DNA of 64,000 bases from Undaria pinnatifida (taxonomy: Eukaryota; Sar; Phaeophyceae; Laminariales; Alariaceae): contig JABAKD010000006.1 in the NCBI GenBank assembly GCA_012845835.1, forward strand, positions 744,001-808,000. Reading direction: 5' to 3'. Within the stretch, counting starts at the first letter, position 1. Every line of letters begins with the position of its first letter. The notes beneath the pieces are model-generated. The model was not told where the DNA came from. It ran no database searches and saw nothing but the letters and a program-made list of their open reading frames with translations. The position numbers and the translations under genes were made by a program. Positions 34,401 to 36,864 of the stretch are shown piece after piece.

Positions 34401-34595
34401 CGTGAGATGCAGAGCGTGGAGGGTAGCCGTCTTTCCTTTCATAGCAGCCCGAGACACGCTGCTCGCCAAGTTCGCCCCCGATCGCTTCTTACTCATGTGG
34501 CTGGCCTGGGCTTTCGACAAACCCGCGAAGGATGAGGCGGAGCCCTGCTCGTCGCCATCGGAGAGACGTTCTTGCCGAGGCAGGGGAGACGCCAT
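1320..34595 (-). CDS. Gene 1: PH-DEP-two-TM-DUF1769-like membrane protein (spliced, 17 exons recognised)
   Basis: Exons were found by joining open segments at GT/AG sites with matching phase. In order the product has a Ser-rich start, a PH domain split over four exons, most of a DEP domain, a Gly/Asp-rich linker with an Asp run, two hydrophobic segments (ALTAVAATAFLGAISVWLQG and VVALALVASALYAYASG), a basic then Gly-rich stretch, and a conserved C-terminal region. Phases fit at every junction except between 23,435 and 18,812, where at least one exon is missing. PH domains usually bind phosphoinositides and DEP domains usually bind membranes or signalling partners. The C-terminal region (SIPVNSDDIAVPFETPLFKG, TGQAYQRPF, YTFDFYQHL) reads like DUF1769/Duc1. 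I infer a membrane-anchored lipid-sensing protein. Total is about 1,250 residues. Both ends are uncertain, and transcript data would settle them. Confidence 0.75.
1895..2010 (-). CDS. Gene 1 exon: DUF1769 core
   Basis: 2 bases plus 38 codons; acceptor CATAACGCAG, donor CAG|GTAAATG. VVYTFDFYQHLYNAVTFELD then LGFRKVKLADYLNHQPAQ. An aromatic-rich YTFDFYQ strand followed by 'L..YL..QP' is the strongest match to DUF1769/Duc1 (PF08588). A profile search of the joined exons would confirm or reject it. Confidence 0.8.
2183..2290. repeat. 20-base tandem repeat CCTCCCCCGCGCCCCTCAAC
   Basis: Three perfect units and degenerate flanks in a gene 1 intron. Pro- or Gly-rich open frames here are artefacts. 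Confidence 0.8.
2296..2350 (+). mobile_element. LINE 3'-end fragment
   Basis: TCGAAAGGGATGCGTGGTCA, then TGGTCAAATGACTAAGGCA, matches in inverse orientation the 3' end of the LINE at 2,779-3,708 (a GACCACGCAT...TTTGACC...CTTGCCTTAG order). Only about 55 bases remain. Confidence 0.5.
2380..2500 (+). repeat. Dispersed family A copy
   Basis: Contains CGGCCGGTGTATCACGCAGC, then TTGCAAAAGATGAGTATCG and GTCGAACTCACAGCTGATGT. The same ordered blocks occur at 5,205, 13,250, 28,005, 31,150, 32,080, 48,430 and 56,085, and inverted at 8,062, 18,830 and 29,150. Confidence 0.6.
2553..2696 (-). CDS. Gene 1 exon: DUF1769-like region, third block
   Basis: 2 bases, 47 codons and 1 base; acceptor TTGCCTCAG, donor CCCG|GTGCGT. 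DEAAIVGDLGEETGLLGASF and RKKFFSNPRNLRAYSFKP. It joins exactly to GVVYTFDFYQHL. The acidic turn followed by a basic RKKFF motif just before YTFDFY is the pattern I associate with DUF1769 proteins. Confidence 0.8.
2779..3708 (-). mobile_element. 5'-truncated, decayed non-LTR retrotransposon (LINE) 3' part
   Basis: The minus strand encodes the post-RT region: RMGPCGTTVESRTHIVGECE then ICKEERDALEEMRKLD, with the C...H...C pattern of the C-terminal zinc knuckle of non-LTR reverse transcriptases. A downstream part reads RISKQFLCNIWKERNERPN. Frameshifts and stops interrupt the upstream portion (TVYREVWRVQGV...). Both ends abut G runs (2,779-2,803 and 3,709-3,730). It inserted in a gene 1 intron in the same orientation as the gene. 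Confidence 0.75.
3748..4185. repeat. 28-base duplication and CCA/CCACC-rich low-complexity tract
   Basis: TTTTGCCATGCGTCCACGGG occurs twice 28 bases apart (3,755-3,806). A long CCA microsatellite then runs to about 3,995, with ACC-rich degenerate sequence to about 4,185. His/Pro/Thr-rich open frames here are repeat artefacts. Confidence 0.85.
4190..4320 (-). repeat. Dispersed family D fragment
   Basis: Inverse match to the copies at 17,575 and 27,465: shares GCAAATGTCTGCCTGGTTGG, CGTCCCGGCATAGTATGGAT and TATACGACTGCGGCCATG. It lies 40 bases from a gene 1 exon. Confidence 0.6.
4362..4578 (-). CDS. Gene 1 exon: DUF1769-like region, second block
   Basis: 72 codons plus 1 base; acceptor TTGCTGTCAG, donor CCAG|GTGAGA. 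GCFKKELPFERAYTGQAYQR then PFTQLPAKWLVRSAFSLIRR and YMVSPLAATAQAMRAEEP. With the previous exon it gives CAVQ-GCFK, consistent with an uninterrupted domain. The adjacent intron holds CCA-rich DNA and a fragment of a dispersed repeat. Confidence 0.8.
4660..4860. repeat. Degenerate GGGTC/GACGG repeat (CCCGA-element remnant)
   Basis: Repeated GGGTCAGGACGGGTCAGG and GGGGCGGGGCGGGTCGGGTC blocks. They resemble the interior and borders of the CCCGA elements on the opposite strand. Confidence 0.6.
5195..5300 (+). repeat. Dispersed family A copy
   Basis: ACGACCGATGTATTACGCAG, then CTTGCGAACGTGACTATCGA and AATTCGTAGAGCTGTTAGAA, in the family order. Confidence 0.55.
5336..5735. repeat. About seven degenerate ~57-base units with CAACTGAGTT
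   Basis: Each unit reads roughly GTGCACAACTGAGTTA, CGTCTTCAACTC, then CCCTGAGTGTGCA. The alternating AACTGAGTT and AACTC motifs give local inverted symmetry. No coding potential. Confidence 0.75.
6120..6575. repeat. About ten ~38-base AT-rich tandem units
   Basis: The unit is of the type CTATACTATAATCAAGAAAA followed by AAAGGGTTTTTTGGTCG. An unrelated stretch of about 110 bases (6,210-6,300) interrupts it. Lies in a gene 1 intron; the remaining intron to 6,970 is A-rich and featureless. Confidence 0.8.
6976..7173 (-). CDS. Gene 1 exon: DUF1769-like region, first block
   Basis: Sixty-six codons in phase 0-0, acceptor GCTGTCCCCAG and donor CAG|GTGCG. SIPVNSDDIAVPFETPLFKG, then RLLVRVAGL and FRGKKRLMQCAVQ. 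The dense mix of aromatic, charged and Pro residues contrasts with the simple-sequence surroundings. It resembles the beta-rich part preceding the named DUF1769 core; this is recognition by eye. Confidence 0.75.
7345..7490 (+). repeat. Dispersed family B copy
   Basis: CCCCCACAACTCCTCCCGAT, ACTAATTC, TGGATTTCCAGTGCAAAGGC and GTTAAGAAGATCCTCTCG follow the family order. Confidence 0.55.
7895..8345 (-). mobile_element. LINE 3' end split by a nested insertion
   Basis: 7,905-8,061 matches the 3' end of the LINE at 2,779 (CTTGCCTTAGTCATTTGACC, GGAGACACCTCCAACAATTG, CCATATATTAC). The match resumes at about 8,278-8,325 (CCTGTTTC, ATCTATCTCCTAGGATAGCG). The 216 bases between are a family A copy. Confidence 0.7.
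8062..8277 (-). mobile_element. Family A element inserted into a LINE 3' end
   Basis: On the minus strand it contains ATACGCGCGATCGGAGTATC, ACACACAGCTTGCAACGATG and ATCTTCGATCTCACAGCCGC, and a GTTGACCCTGATAG block at its other end. Because it interrupts a known element, its approximate borders are visible here. No coding sequence, so it is non-autonomous. Confidence 0.6.
8419..8613 (-). CDS. Isolated protein-like open segment in a gene 1 intron
   Basis: The frame reads YEVTVEGLVFQWLKSSSRKR then PPSFFAVEWCDVARFDTSYV and HSYGITFVTLPA, ending at TGA. Its aromatic-rich, varied composition is unlike the flanking repeats. It may start after an AG at 8,614. Gene 1 exons 9,242 and 7,173 join in frame without it, and its stop would end the protein, so it is probably a fragment of another gene or transposon. 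Family not recognised. Confidence 0.35.
   Translation of the reverse strand, partial: LRYEVTVEGLVFQWLKSSSRKRPPSFFAVEWCDVARFDTSYVHSYGITFVTLPANTSSFSPFFE
8696..9115. mobile_element. CCCGA array element
   Basis: About 45 tandem CCCGA units (8,699-8,930), then degenerate CCCGACC blocks ending CATTACCCGTGAAGAGCCCTGC, the same right-end sequence as the element at 91-397. The left end is not recognised. The Arg/Pro/Asp open frames through it are artefacts. Confidence 0.7.
9242..9328 (-). CDS. Gene 1 exon: start of the conserved C-terminal domain
   Basis: Twenty-nine codons in phase 0-0 between GGATCAG and CAG|GTAAGG. RPELASLPNEKEWPHHP then IFVRLSPSVAGQ joins in frame to VRLDGSEPNSSIPVNSDD at 7,173, making a continuous conserved-looking block. 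An alternative acceptor further upstream would add about 40 residues. Confidence 0.65.
9640..10150. repeat. AACACC/ACCAACACC microsatellite
   Basis: Long imperfect tandem AACACCAACACC tract with ACCACC and CATCAACACC interruptions in a gene 1 intron, ending 20 bases from an exon. Not coding. Confidence 0.9.
10171..10533 (-). CDS. Gene 1 exon: Arg-rich then Gly-rich linker
   Basis: 121 codons in phase 0-0 between acceptor CCCTTCTTAAG and donor GAG|GTGAGT. It starts GLRRTRRRRRPRSSSDILA, then VASNKRPVVLVGGSGSM, followed by about 80 Gly/Glu-rich residues. The Arg cluster just after TM2 could contact acidic lipids (inference). The Gly-rich half borders a long AACACC tract in the next intron. Confidence 0.65.
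10598..10775 (-). mobile_element. LINE 3'-end fragment (severely truncated)
   Basis: GTACTCATTTGATGCTTGCC, TTAGTCATTTCACC, AGACACCTCCGACATTGGGG and ATGTTTGCTTATCCTAGAG match the LINE end at 2,800-2,970. Bounded by G runs on both sides. Only about 160 bases are present. Confidence 0.7.
11025..11215. repeat. Degenerate CACTATAGCGG / CGGCACTA units
   Basis: Repeated GGCACTATAGCGGG, AACCGGCACTACTC and TACTATAGCGG blocks. A similar TATAGCGCGG/GTGCG set occurs at 33,120-33,310. Confidence 0.6.
11259..11498 (-). CDS. Gene 1 exon: second membrane segment and basic/Gly region
   Basis: Eighty codons in phase 0-0, acceptor GCTTCTAAACAG and donor CAG|GTGACT. VVALALVASALYAYASG is a second hydrophobic helix directly followed by RR, so the downstream region is probably cytosolic by the positive-inside rule (inference). 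The rest (MAKDLRLARDASG, then Gly/Ala/Arg-rich) leads to the next Arg-rich exon. Confidence 0.75.
11515..11615. repeat. ~20-base tandem repeat CTGGGGCATAGGTTAG
   Basis: Five degenerate units immediately upstream (in the minus sense) of a gene 1 exon acceptor. G-rich, with GGGTT c. Confidence 0.65.
11868..11912. repeat. Short interstitial TTAGGG-like tract
   Basis: GGTTAGGGTTAGGGTTAGGG followed by CTGGGGTTAGGGATTGGG. Telomere-type repeat in an intron, too short and internal to be a chromosome end. Confidence 0.7.
11945..12060. repeat. ACAACAACGCTT/ACAACGCTT tandem repeat
   Basis: About eight alternating 12- and 9-base units in the intron between two gene 1 exons. Not coding. Confidence 0.8.
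12128..12470 (-). CDS. Gene 1 exon: first membrane segment and Ala-rich loop
   Basis: 1 base plus 114 codons from acceptor TCTCGCGCAG to donor CAG|GTGGGT (phase 0). LLMVVETAMDRALTAVAATA then FLGAISVWLQGLRLDAL holds a predicted transmembrane helix. It is followed by an Ala/Gly/Thr-rich loop of about 60 residues and a second amphipathic part (LSFFQEAVMAGAG, WGQWLTQ). Confidence 0.75.
12935..13765. repeat. ~150-base tandem duplication with a third diverged copy
   Basis: 13,457-13,606 and 13,607-13,760 are near-identical (GCTGGGCTGTTTTGCCCTTG, GACCTGCGGGTGGTTGT, AGAAACAGG). A diverged version with GAGCAGAAACAGG and AATAAACGTGTA lies at about 12,960-13,150. A family A copy (13,250-13,345) sits between them. 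Confidence 0.65.
13766..15410. other. Gene 1 intron without recognised features
   Basis: Mixed sequence with a T run at 13,951, an ACACCACAC tract at 14,327-14,362 and an ATATATCTAT-rich patch at 14,540-14,600. I see no exon with matching phase and no element with clear ends. Confidence 0.5.
15424..15476. repeat. Poly-C run with one A interruption
   Basis: A run of about 50 C lies 124 bases from a gene 1 exon, preceded by CTCCCT-type sequence. Poly-Pro and poly-Gly frames here are artefacts. Confidence 0.9.
15600..15686 (-). CDS. Gene 1 exon: short charged helix before TM1
   Basis: 1 base, 28 codons and 2 bases between acceptor TTGCCTCAG and donor GG|GTGAGAG. The peptide ELMGLKLSCAEMERSQLHAE then RQAQAYAA is amphipathic. 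Both phases match the neighbours (16,939 ends AG, 12,470 starts G), giving ...AYAAG-LLMVVETAM. It probably forms a stalk or coiled helix leading into the membrane. Confidence 0.7.
15687..16938. other. Gene 1 intron: family E copy, CCCGA remnant, ACA-rich DNA
   Basis: 15,895-15,990 (TTGACACACGACATATATGA, GTGAGCTCAAGCTTTAG, GATCCGCCGGAGC) matches segments at 20,420-20,520 and 21,655-21,735. 16,140-16,290 has TCTTCACGGGTCATCATCCG and GGGTCGGGTC, a CCCGA-element remnant. 16,320-16,830 is rich in GATACA/CAACA words. No exon seen. Confidence 0.5.
16939..17514 (-). CDS. Gene 1 exon: Gly/Asp-rich disordered linker
   Basis: A long pyrimidine tract and CTCTCAAG acceptor start 1 base plus 191 codons, ending ACCAG|GTATGA in phase 2. 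The peptide has Gly runs, an acidic block (GDEEDDDDDVDDD) and Ser/Gly-rich repeats, then a basic end (DKKISVKRMT). It looks disordered. The high Gly/Asp content comes partly from expandable GGC/GAT tracts. It joins DEP to the helix before the first membrane segment. Confidence 0.7.
17540..18035 (+). repeat. Dispersed family D copy
   Basis: About 480 bases shared with 27,465-28,000: GCATAGT-type start, CCAGACATTGCTTGCAC, GACAGCAACGGGAG, GTTCTCCACCCCGCACAA, GGTACCCTGG and GTGTCGTTGCCAACC. Flanked at the start by a G run. No open frame is conserved between copies. Confidence 0.65.
18036..18664. other. Gene 1 intron, G-run and CCCT-rich sequence
   Basis: A G run (18,105-18,122), GGGGGTGGGGGT blocks and a CCCTCCCTCCCT tract (18,590-18,640) serving as a pyrimidine-rich region near the DEP exon. 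Otherwise featureless. Confidence 0.5.
18665..18812 (-). CDS. Gene 1 exon: DEP domain core
   Basis: An acceptor (ACGCTTGCAG) starts two bases plus 48 codons, ending TACAA|GTGAGA in phase 2. EDAVSWLQSECGPCSVEEAL, then GNKMIAAGLIYHAT and SRLFYK, follow the DEP pattern 'G.(D/E)AV.WL...A...G..(L/M)...GLI.H......LFY.F'. The terminal Phe comes from the next exon (K-FADSV). The first DEP helix, usually about 25 residues upstream, lies on an unidentified exon. DEP domains act in membrane recruitment in signalling proteins. Confidence 0.8.
18830..19030 (-). repeat. Dispersed family A copy
   Basis: Inverse orientation: GTCATCTGTGAGATCGACC, AAATCAGCTTTGCAAGGTGC, GATACTTCGATCGCGCGTAT, then GCCAGGGTCAACAG. 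It begins within 20 bases of the DEP exon acceptor. Confidence 0.6.
19265..19565 (+). repeat. Three tandem family B units (~90 bases each)
   Basis: Each unit has CCCCTTT(T)AAGAGCCCCC, AAATCCCTCCCTATACTAAC, TTCAA..., TTTTGTAAAA, TTCCAGTAG and GCGTTAAGG. The units are about 90% alike. Confidence 0.85.
19755..20135. repeat. ATCATCATAAC microsatellite
   Basis: Long tandem ATCATCATAACATCATCATA array with occasional GGAACATC or CGTCATC units. In a gene 1 intron. Confidence 0.9.
20420..20795 (-). repeat. Family E copy followed by four inverted family B units
   Basis: 20,420-20,520 is a family E segment. Then GGTGGCCGCTTAACGCCTTT, ACAACTGGAAACCC and TTTACTTGAAGTTAGTATAG are repeated four times, which is family B in reverse orientation. 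Confidence 0.75.
20796..22260. other. Gene 1 intron: short tandem repeats and family B/E copies
   Basis: 21,655-21,735 is family E. 21,800-21,905 has three ~36-base units (CAGACCCGTGGCCAAGGTAC, ACAAACTGTTCG). 21,945-22,030 is a family B copy. Missing exon(s) between PH and DEP should lie in the 18.8-23.4 kb interval; none is convincing. Confidence 0.55.
22265..22765. repeat. GCAGCAGCAACA-rich low-complexity tract
   Basis: Imperfect CAG/CAA/GCA repeats over 500 bases. Leu/Cys/Val-rich or Gln-rich open frames follow from the repeat. No splice-consistent frame. Confidence 0.85.
22866..23230. other. Stretch open on both strands, coding status unclear
   Basis: The plus strand is open for about 120 codons (Leu-rich, then Lys-rich, ending with a stop). 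The minus strand is open for about 85 codons (Ser-rich) and contains the decayed PH-exon copy. An acceptor before GTGTGCTGTG and a donor GTAGTA would make a phase 0-to-1 minus exon, but its peptide shows no DEP-like residues. I see no decisive evidence for either. Confidence 0.25.
23040..23100 (-). pseudogene. Decayed copy of the PH-terminal exon
   Basis: The minus strand reads LLSSMKVCCEA followed by GGTGAGATTG and then a TTGTCGACGA block. The intact exon ends LLSSGEAFCES followed by the same GGTGAGATTG and a TTGTCGACGA block. The shared exon end, donor and intron start indicate a partial tandem copy about 400 bases downstream. It could be an alternative exon, but the preceding PH helix codons are lost. 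Confidence 0.45.
23435..23521 (-). CDS. Gene 1 exon: PH domain C-terminal helix
   Basis: Twenty-nine codons, phase 0 to 0, between acceptor CCCGTCAG and donor TCG|GTGAGA. ERDMWMKAIREAIILGQELL is the classic PH closing helix, with its conserved Trp. The following exon or exons leading into the DEP domain are not resolved. The next recognised exon (18,812) needs phase 1, so at least one exon is missing or a different donor is used. Confidence 0.75.
23522..24548. other. Gene 1 intron with purine-rich and CCCCACC-rich halves
   Basis: GGGAGGGA/GAGAGAGG-rich DNA (23,840-23,980) and CCACCCCC-rich DNA (24,190-24,410). A Gly-rich minus frame runs through the latter but is skipped, because the flanking exons join in phase and complete the PH domain. 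Confidence 0.55.
24549..24917 (-). CDS. Gene 1 exon: PH domain middle with a Thr/Pro/Gly-rich insert
   Basis: An acceptor after ATCTCATCCCAG starts 123 codons in phase 0, ending at AAG|GTGCGT in phase 0. The first 46 residues (VELNLQSAFVETFEEAAERG, HAFRITVAEDRG) are PH strands. A low-complexity insert of about 60 residues with a Thr run and a Gly run follows. The end, QTWTLAATSEK, is the last PH strand and joins directly to ERDMWMKAI in the next exon. The insert therefore sits between the fold's later strands. Confidence 0.75.
25020..25775. repeat. AACACC/CCACCA microsatellite tract
   Basis: Similar in kind to the 9,640-10,150 tract. Long Thr/Asn- or Val/Gly-rich open frames here are artefacts. 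It lies within the PH-domain intron. Confidence 0.9.
25840..26051 (-). CDS. Gene 1 exon: PH domain N-terminal half
   Basis: Two bases complete a Gly codon, then 70 codons end at CAG|GTAAATG (phase 0). The peptide starts YLLMLRKAGQ, carries a Gly-rich loop of about 30 residues, and continues EWSERFFYLSGHFLRYKKH. That is the PH pattern of an aromatic and basic beta-2/beta-3 pair ('RFFYLSG..LRYKK'). The long beta-1/beta-2 loop is unusual. Basic residues around it fit phosphoinositide binding, which is inferred. Confidence 0.8.
26130..26400 (-). pseudogene. Two decayed copies of the PTIRK exon end inside gene 1 intron
   Basis: On the minus strand, AVGSGQPTIRK is encoded around 26,343-26,378 and a more diverged EHPTVRK around 26,140-26,165, spaced about 200 bases apart and about 200 bases from the intact SEPQPTIRK. 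Neither copy keeps the GTGAGAG donor, so neither can be spliced like the original. They look like relics of a tandem duplication. Confidence 0.55.
26539..26785 (-). CDS. Gene 1 exon: Ser/Gly-rich lead-in and first residues of the PH domain
   Basis: An acceptor after a pyrimidine tract (ATGCCTCCAG) starts 82 codons in phase 0. They include RTDSSSSPVPGAKGD and end SEPQPTIRK. The donor AAAG|GTGAGAG leaves phase 1, and the next exon supplies GG to give TIRKGYLLML, a typical PH beta-1 start. Two degraded copies of the last part of this exon lie in the next intron (26,130-26,400). Confidence 0.7.
26800..27460. repeat. GT-rich minisatellite, ~85-100-base units (first block)
   Basis: Units of the type GTGTTGGTGTTG, CTCACATTAACTC, GCCATAGTAGGCATTGGTG, TACGGGGAGGGGG recur about six times. 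A LINE-end fragment (26,925-26,970: GTGCTTGTCTTAG, CGCATCCCTTTCGA) sits near the start. Confidence 0.75.
27465..28010 (+). mobile_element. Dispersed family D copy inserted in the minisatellite
   Basis: Shares the family D block order with 17,540-18,035 over about 480 bases (CATGCCGGGACGG, CAGACATTGCTTGCACCAAA, CCACTCCAGAGACAGCAA). The GT-rich minisatellite occurs on both sides, so this and the adjoining family A copy (28,005-28,105) arrived later. Confidence 0.6.
28118..28485. repeat. GT-rich minisatellite (second block)
   Basis: Continues the 26.8-27.46 kb array: CACCATAGAAGGCATTGGTG, GTTGGTGTTGGTGTTG and TTCTCATATTACCTCATCG units. About four degenerate units. Confidence 0.75.
28585..28860. 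repeat. Dispersed family C copy with GATCATATA words
   Basis: Repeated AGATCATATAGATCAT/CATAGATCA words, then ATGTTGTGCAGGATATGG, AACCCAGGAAA, CCATGCAGATCA and a GGGAGCTGATCTGCCCAACG end. The same order recurs at 45,720, 54,500 (start), 55,225 and 62,190. Confidence 0.65.
28940..29120. repeat. Units of a ~115-base degenerate tandem family
   Basis: TCCAGTCCACCTTCAAAAGT, TCTGACGCAGCAGCCTGCGT and GTAATCCTCATTGC follow the order seen in 30,590-31,720. Confidence 0.5.
29150..29262 (-). repeat. Dispersed family A copy
   Basis: Inverse orientation of GACGACCGATGTATTAC, CAGCTTGCAAAGGTGAGTAT and AACTCACAGCTGACGC. Confidence 0.55.
29399..29690 (-). mobile_element. SINE-1 copy (tRNA-like head, G-run tail)
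   Basis: On the minus strand the head has GTGGGTTCAAGCCTC (B-box-like). The body shares GAGCGGAAAGCGCG, GTTAGCAA and GGGATAAAATGAAGG with the plus-strand copy at 56,320-56,572. The end is a G run. No coding sequence. Pol III transcription is inferred from the B box. Confidence 0.6.
29960..30185. mobile_element. CCCGA-type element
   Basis: GGGTCAGGGTGACCCGGCCC occurs twice in part, a short CCCGACCCGAC array follows at 30,088-30,122, then GACCCGCGGGCCGGGTTATGA. Compare the element at 91-397. Confidence 0.55.
30400..30525 (+). repeat. Dispersed family B copy
   Basis: CCCCTCTAGAGTCCCC, AAACCCCTCCCTATACTAAT, TCCAAGTAATTT, GGCTTTCCAGTAGTGCAGGC and GTTAAGGAGCCCCG. Confidence 0.75.
30590..31725. 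repeat. ~115-base degenerate tandem family (about eight units)
   Basis: Units run CTTAGCCATGGAG, TCCGACTTCAAAAGTATC, ACGCAGCAGCCTGTGTTGCT, TCTTGCGGCTGCTGCAATCG and TCATGCTACA. A family A copy (31,150-31,330) interrupts it. Frames are not conserved between units, so coding is unlikely. Confidence 0.65.
32080..32275 (+). repeat. Family A copies (two overlapping)
   Basis: TTTACAAAGATGAGCTTCGA, CGTCATCACAGCTGAGACAT, then CGGACTATCACGCAGCTTTT and TCGAACTTCATCACAGCACG. Two diverged family A blocks in tandem. Confidence 0.5.
32515..32720. repeat. 17-base ACTGGTACGGTACAGTAT repeat and a segment shared with 26,420-26,520
   Basis: Three ~17-base units, then AGCCGTCGACGCATAGT, AACTAGCTAACTGAGGGC and AACGCCATCACATCTTGG. 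The latter match a segment in the PH-proximal gene 1 intron. Confidence 0.6.
32905..33168 (+). CDS. Possible plus-strand first exon or small ORF (MGNSESS...)
   Basis: ATG opens MGNSESSPLHSRITIAEKLA then AVSPGVLCAVLMLLLDPRRD. MGNxxS is an N-myristoylation-type start. The frame continues 87 codons. A weak donor (CAAG|GTTCCT) would end the exon after DGSQPQ. No following exon is recognised, and it lies within the first large intron of gene 1 on the opposite strand, so it may be chance. Confidence 0.22.
   Translation: MGNSESSPLHSRITIAEKLAAVSPGVLCAVLMLLLDPRRDALDGSQPQGSFPELAQQKYTEHFLRCDSSRRSALVRYPLVRCPSLMR
33170..34388. other. Gene 1 intron, no recognised gene
   Basis: TATAGCGCGG/GTGCG words (33,120-33,310) and a CATCTACATCCAGCACAAC block that recurs at 46,970 and 56,820. 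A short CACCACCAC tract at 34,288-34,325. Nothing else. Confidence 0.45.
34389..34595 (-). CDS. Gene 1 candidate first exon (Ser-rich N terminus)
   Basis: Sixty-nine codons from ATG (MASPLPRQERLSDGDEQ) to a canonical donor AAC|GTGAGT, ending in phase 0. The PH-proximal exon at 26,785 starts in phase 0, so the two can be joined directly across a 7.6-kb intron. The segment is Ser-rich with a basic patch (SKKRSG). The plus strand is also open here, but it lacks comparable splice signals. The link to the PH exons is inferred from strand, phase and composition only. Confidence 0.4.
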
Positions 34596-36860
34596 GGATG
34601 AGAGTGAACGTGAGGTTCGATGCAGACGTCGCTTGCAGGCTGCAGTGTAGATTCTTCTACGTGTTATTTGGTGTACAGGGTACTACACACGGCTTGTTCC
34701 GGAAAAAATTGGGTTTCCAATGATCCGAGTTGGCGTTCGTAGCGCGGGGTATGGGGTGTATTTCCAGGATGCGTAACCGCTCGATCATCCTCATCTCCAG
34801 TACAGCAACGCAACAGTCGGACATCAGTTACACCGGGCACAGAGGACACATACACGGCTAACCGCCAGGTCAGCGGCAACTGAACGACAGATATCGACAA
34901 AACCAATCATCGTATGTATGTATGTAGTTCGACAGACACATGCATATCTTTCGTAACCACCAGTGTTTCGAGAGGCGGACTCGACTCAGTTTTAAACTTT
35001 GGTGAATCTCACTCGCGAGGCAGACTGGTGCAATGCGCTCAAGAGCTGTCCAAACTCGTACCACAAAAAATCTGAAGGTTCTCGGGTTCTCTCGTCTGAC
35101 GAAATGCTTGTTCTGGCTTCGAAAACTGGTCAAGAAATGTGATTGAGAGATAGATCCTGTGCAATTGAGCTTTCTTTTATCCTTCTTCACCCTGCCCGCC
35201 TAACAATCAATCCGTCACATTCTGACCGCACTCGCCTTCATACTCGCTTGCATCAGTCTCACCCGCCCCCGGTGGCTTGCCGCCTCTTGCTTTGATTCGA
35301 GACGGCTCCAAGCGACCCCCAACAAGCTTCTGGCATGAACAAAGTAAGGGCAACCACAACAACTCCGGGGACATCTGCTGCTCTCTGAAAGACCTATCCG
35401 ATCACAACTACAAGTAAGTATCATCATCAGTGTGCGGTTGTCAGGCGTTTTCGTTTTTGGTTTGCAGGTATTTACAGCAACCACGTACCGGCACGAACGA
35501 GCCGGTAACAGGCGTTTCCGAACACACCAACGCCTCGCTGCACAGCGCGCGAAGCATCGTTGGCGTAGCACTGTTTTCTGCCTGACAGATTTCGTTTTTG
35601 CTCCAGTGTTACTGCGCAGCGAGTCGGACCTCTGTTAATATACTCCCTCCGCGGATGTTCTCACCTTGCTGCCCTCGTACGTACGTAGAAGCCTGGCAAT
35701 TTGCAAGCAACACGTTTAGTTCGTCCAAGATTCCCGCCAAGCTCGGCGATGGATTGTGCAAAAATTCGGGTTACGAGCAGCGTAGTTGAGCGGCCGAGTC
35801 TCGTAAGCACGGGGGACGACGTATGTGCGAGCGAGCAGTTCACAGGTGTAACAGTTGTTATATTGTTTGCCTTTTGACGTTCGACTCCTCTTCTGACCTT
35901 TCTGGAGTTGTTCTTCTCTTTGACACCTTGGGAAATTTTTCATGTCGTAGTAGTAGTAGATGGTAACAAGGATGCAGCTTGCACTACCCCTGGGTTCGGG
36001 GTCACCATTCAGGGGTGTAACCGCTCTAAATGAAATGCCAATCCGCCAATCCCACACCGACAGAGTATATTCTTCCGCATGCTCTACGCCTAGTAGTGCG
36101 CGTGACCGTGCGTCTACGGCACATTATTTTTGCTTCGTGCTCCCACCCCCCCCTCCGCAAAATCAGAGCACCAGAAACCTGCAAGACACATTGACGGACG
36201 GAGTGAAGGAGCTCGCACTTATTTCATGGTGGATACTGGAGGATGGCGGGTCGCGGGCACATCCCCACCGTCTCAGCGGAAGGGGACACCAGATCACCCT
36301 ACACACGCCATGTTTTTGTTTTTGTTCTTTTTAGGTTGCGTATTTCCCTTGGGGCATTGCGAGTAGATTATATGGCGGGCAGACATGGACGCAGCGCCGT
36401 CGTTGCGAGACTACCAGTTATCACGTGCTTCCTTTGGTAGAGAAAGGTTCAGATAGACTAAGTTTTTCTCTCGATGAAAGACGAGTTTGTGCTTGGGTGG
36501 GCCGGCAAGAAGGTTGTACCTTGATTACGAAGAGGGGTTGCATCCTGGGTAAGGTGGTTGTGTGTCAACGATAGTTTTGAAATGGCTGCACCAACACCCT
36601 CACGTTTGGTTGAGACTGCCGGTCGGGCAAGGACAATGATGGGGAAATGGAACCGTTGCATCAACGATCCCTGATTTCGCTGAGGCTGCCGTTTGGGCAA
36701 GGGGGGTGGGGTTCCGCATTCGGATTTCATTATTACATTAAACGATTGGCCATGTTGGAGTATCGAAGGGACATATCAGGTTGCCGCCCCACGCTGCTTT
36801 GAGGGGGCATGGGTGAATATAGGGCAAAACTTGGATTATGCCTTGTTCGGTTAGAGGTCA
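34596..36860. other. Upstream of gene 1: sparse, no firm gene
   Basis: Apart from the two candidate small exons (35,263-35,557), open frames on both strands are unconvincing. 36,458-36,730 minus is open for 90 codons but is built on imperfect CGGCAG/TCAACCAAA repeats. Gene 1's promoter would lie here; no clear motif is seen. Confidence 0.4.
35263..35557 (-). CDS. Two possible upstream exons (35,489-35,557 and 35,263-35,384), hydrophobic peptide
   Basis: Reading down the minus strand, ATG at 35,557 opens 23 codons (MLRALCSEALVCS...) to a GTACGT donor. After about 100 bases an acceptor (GGTCTTTCAG) opens 40 more codons containing VPGVVVVALTLFMPEACWG, ending at GTGAGA in phase 2. Phases match between the two. 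They could be an N-terminal signal or anchor for gene 1 or a separate small gene. No downstream acceptor in the right phase is convincing, so I do not join them to gene 1. Confidence 0.25.
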
Positions 36861-36864
36861 GAGT

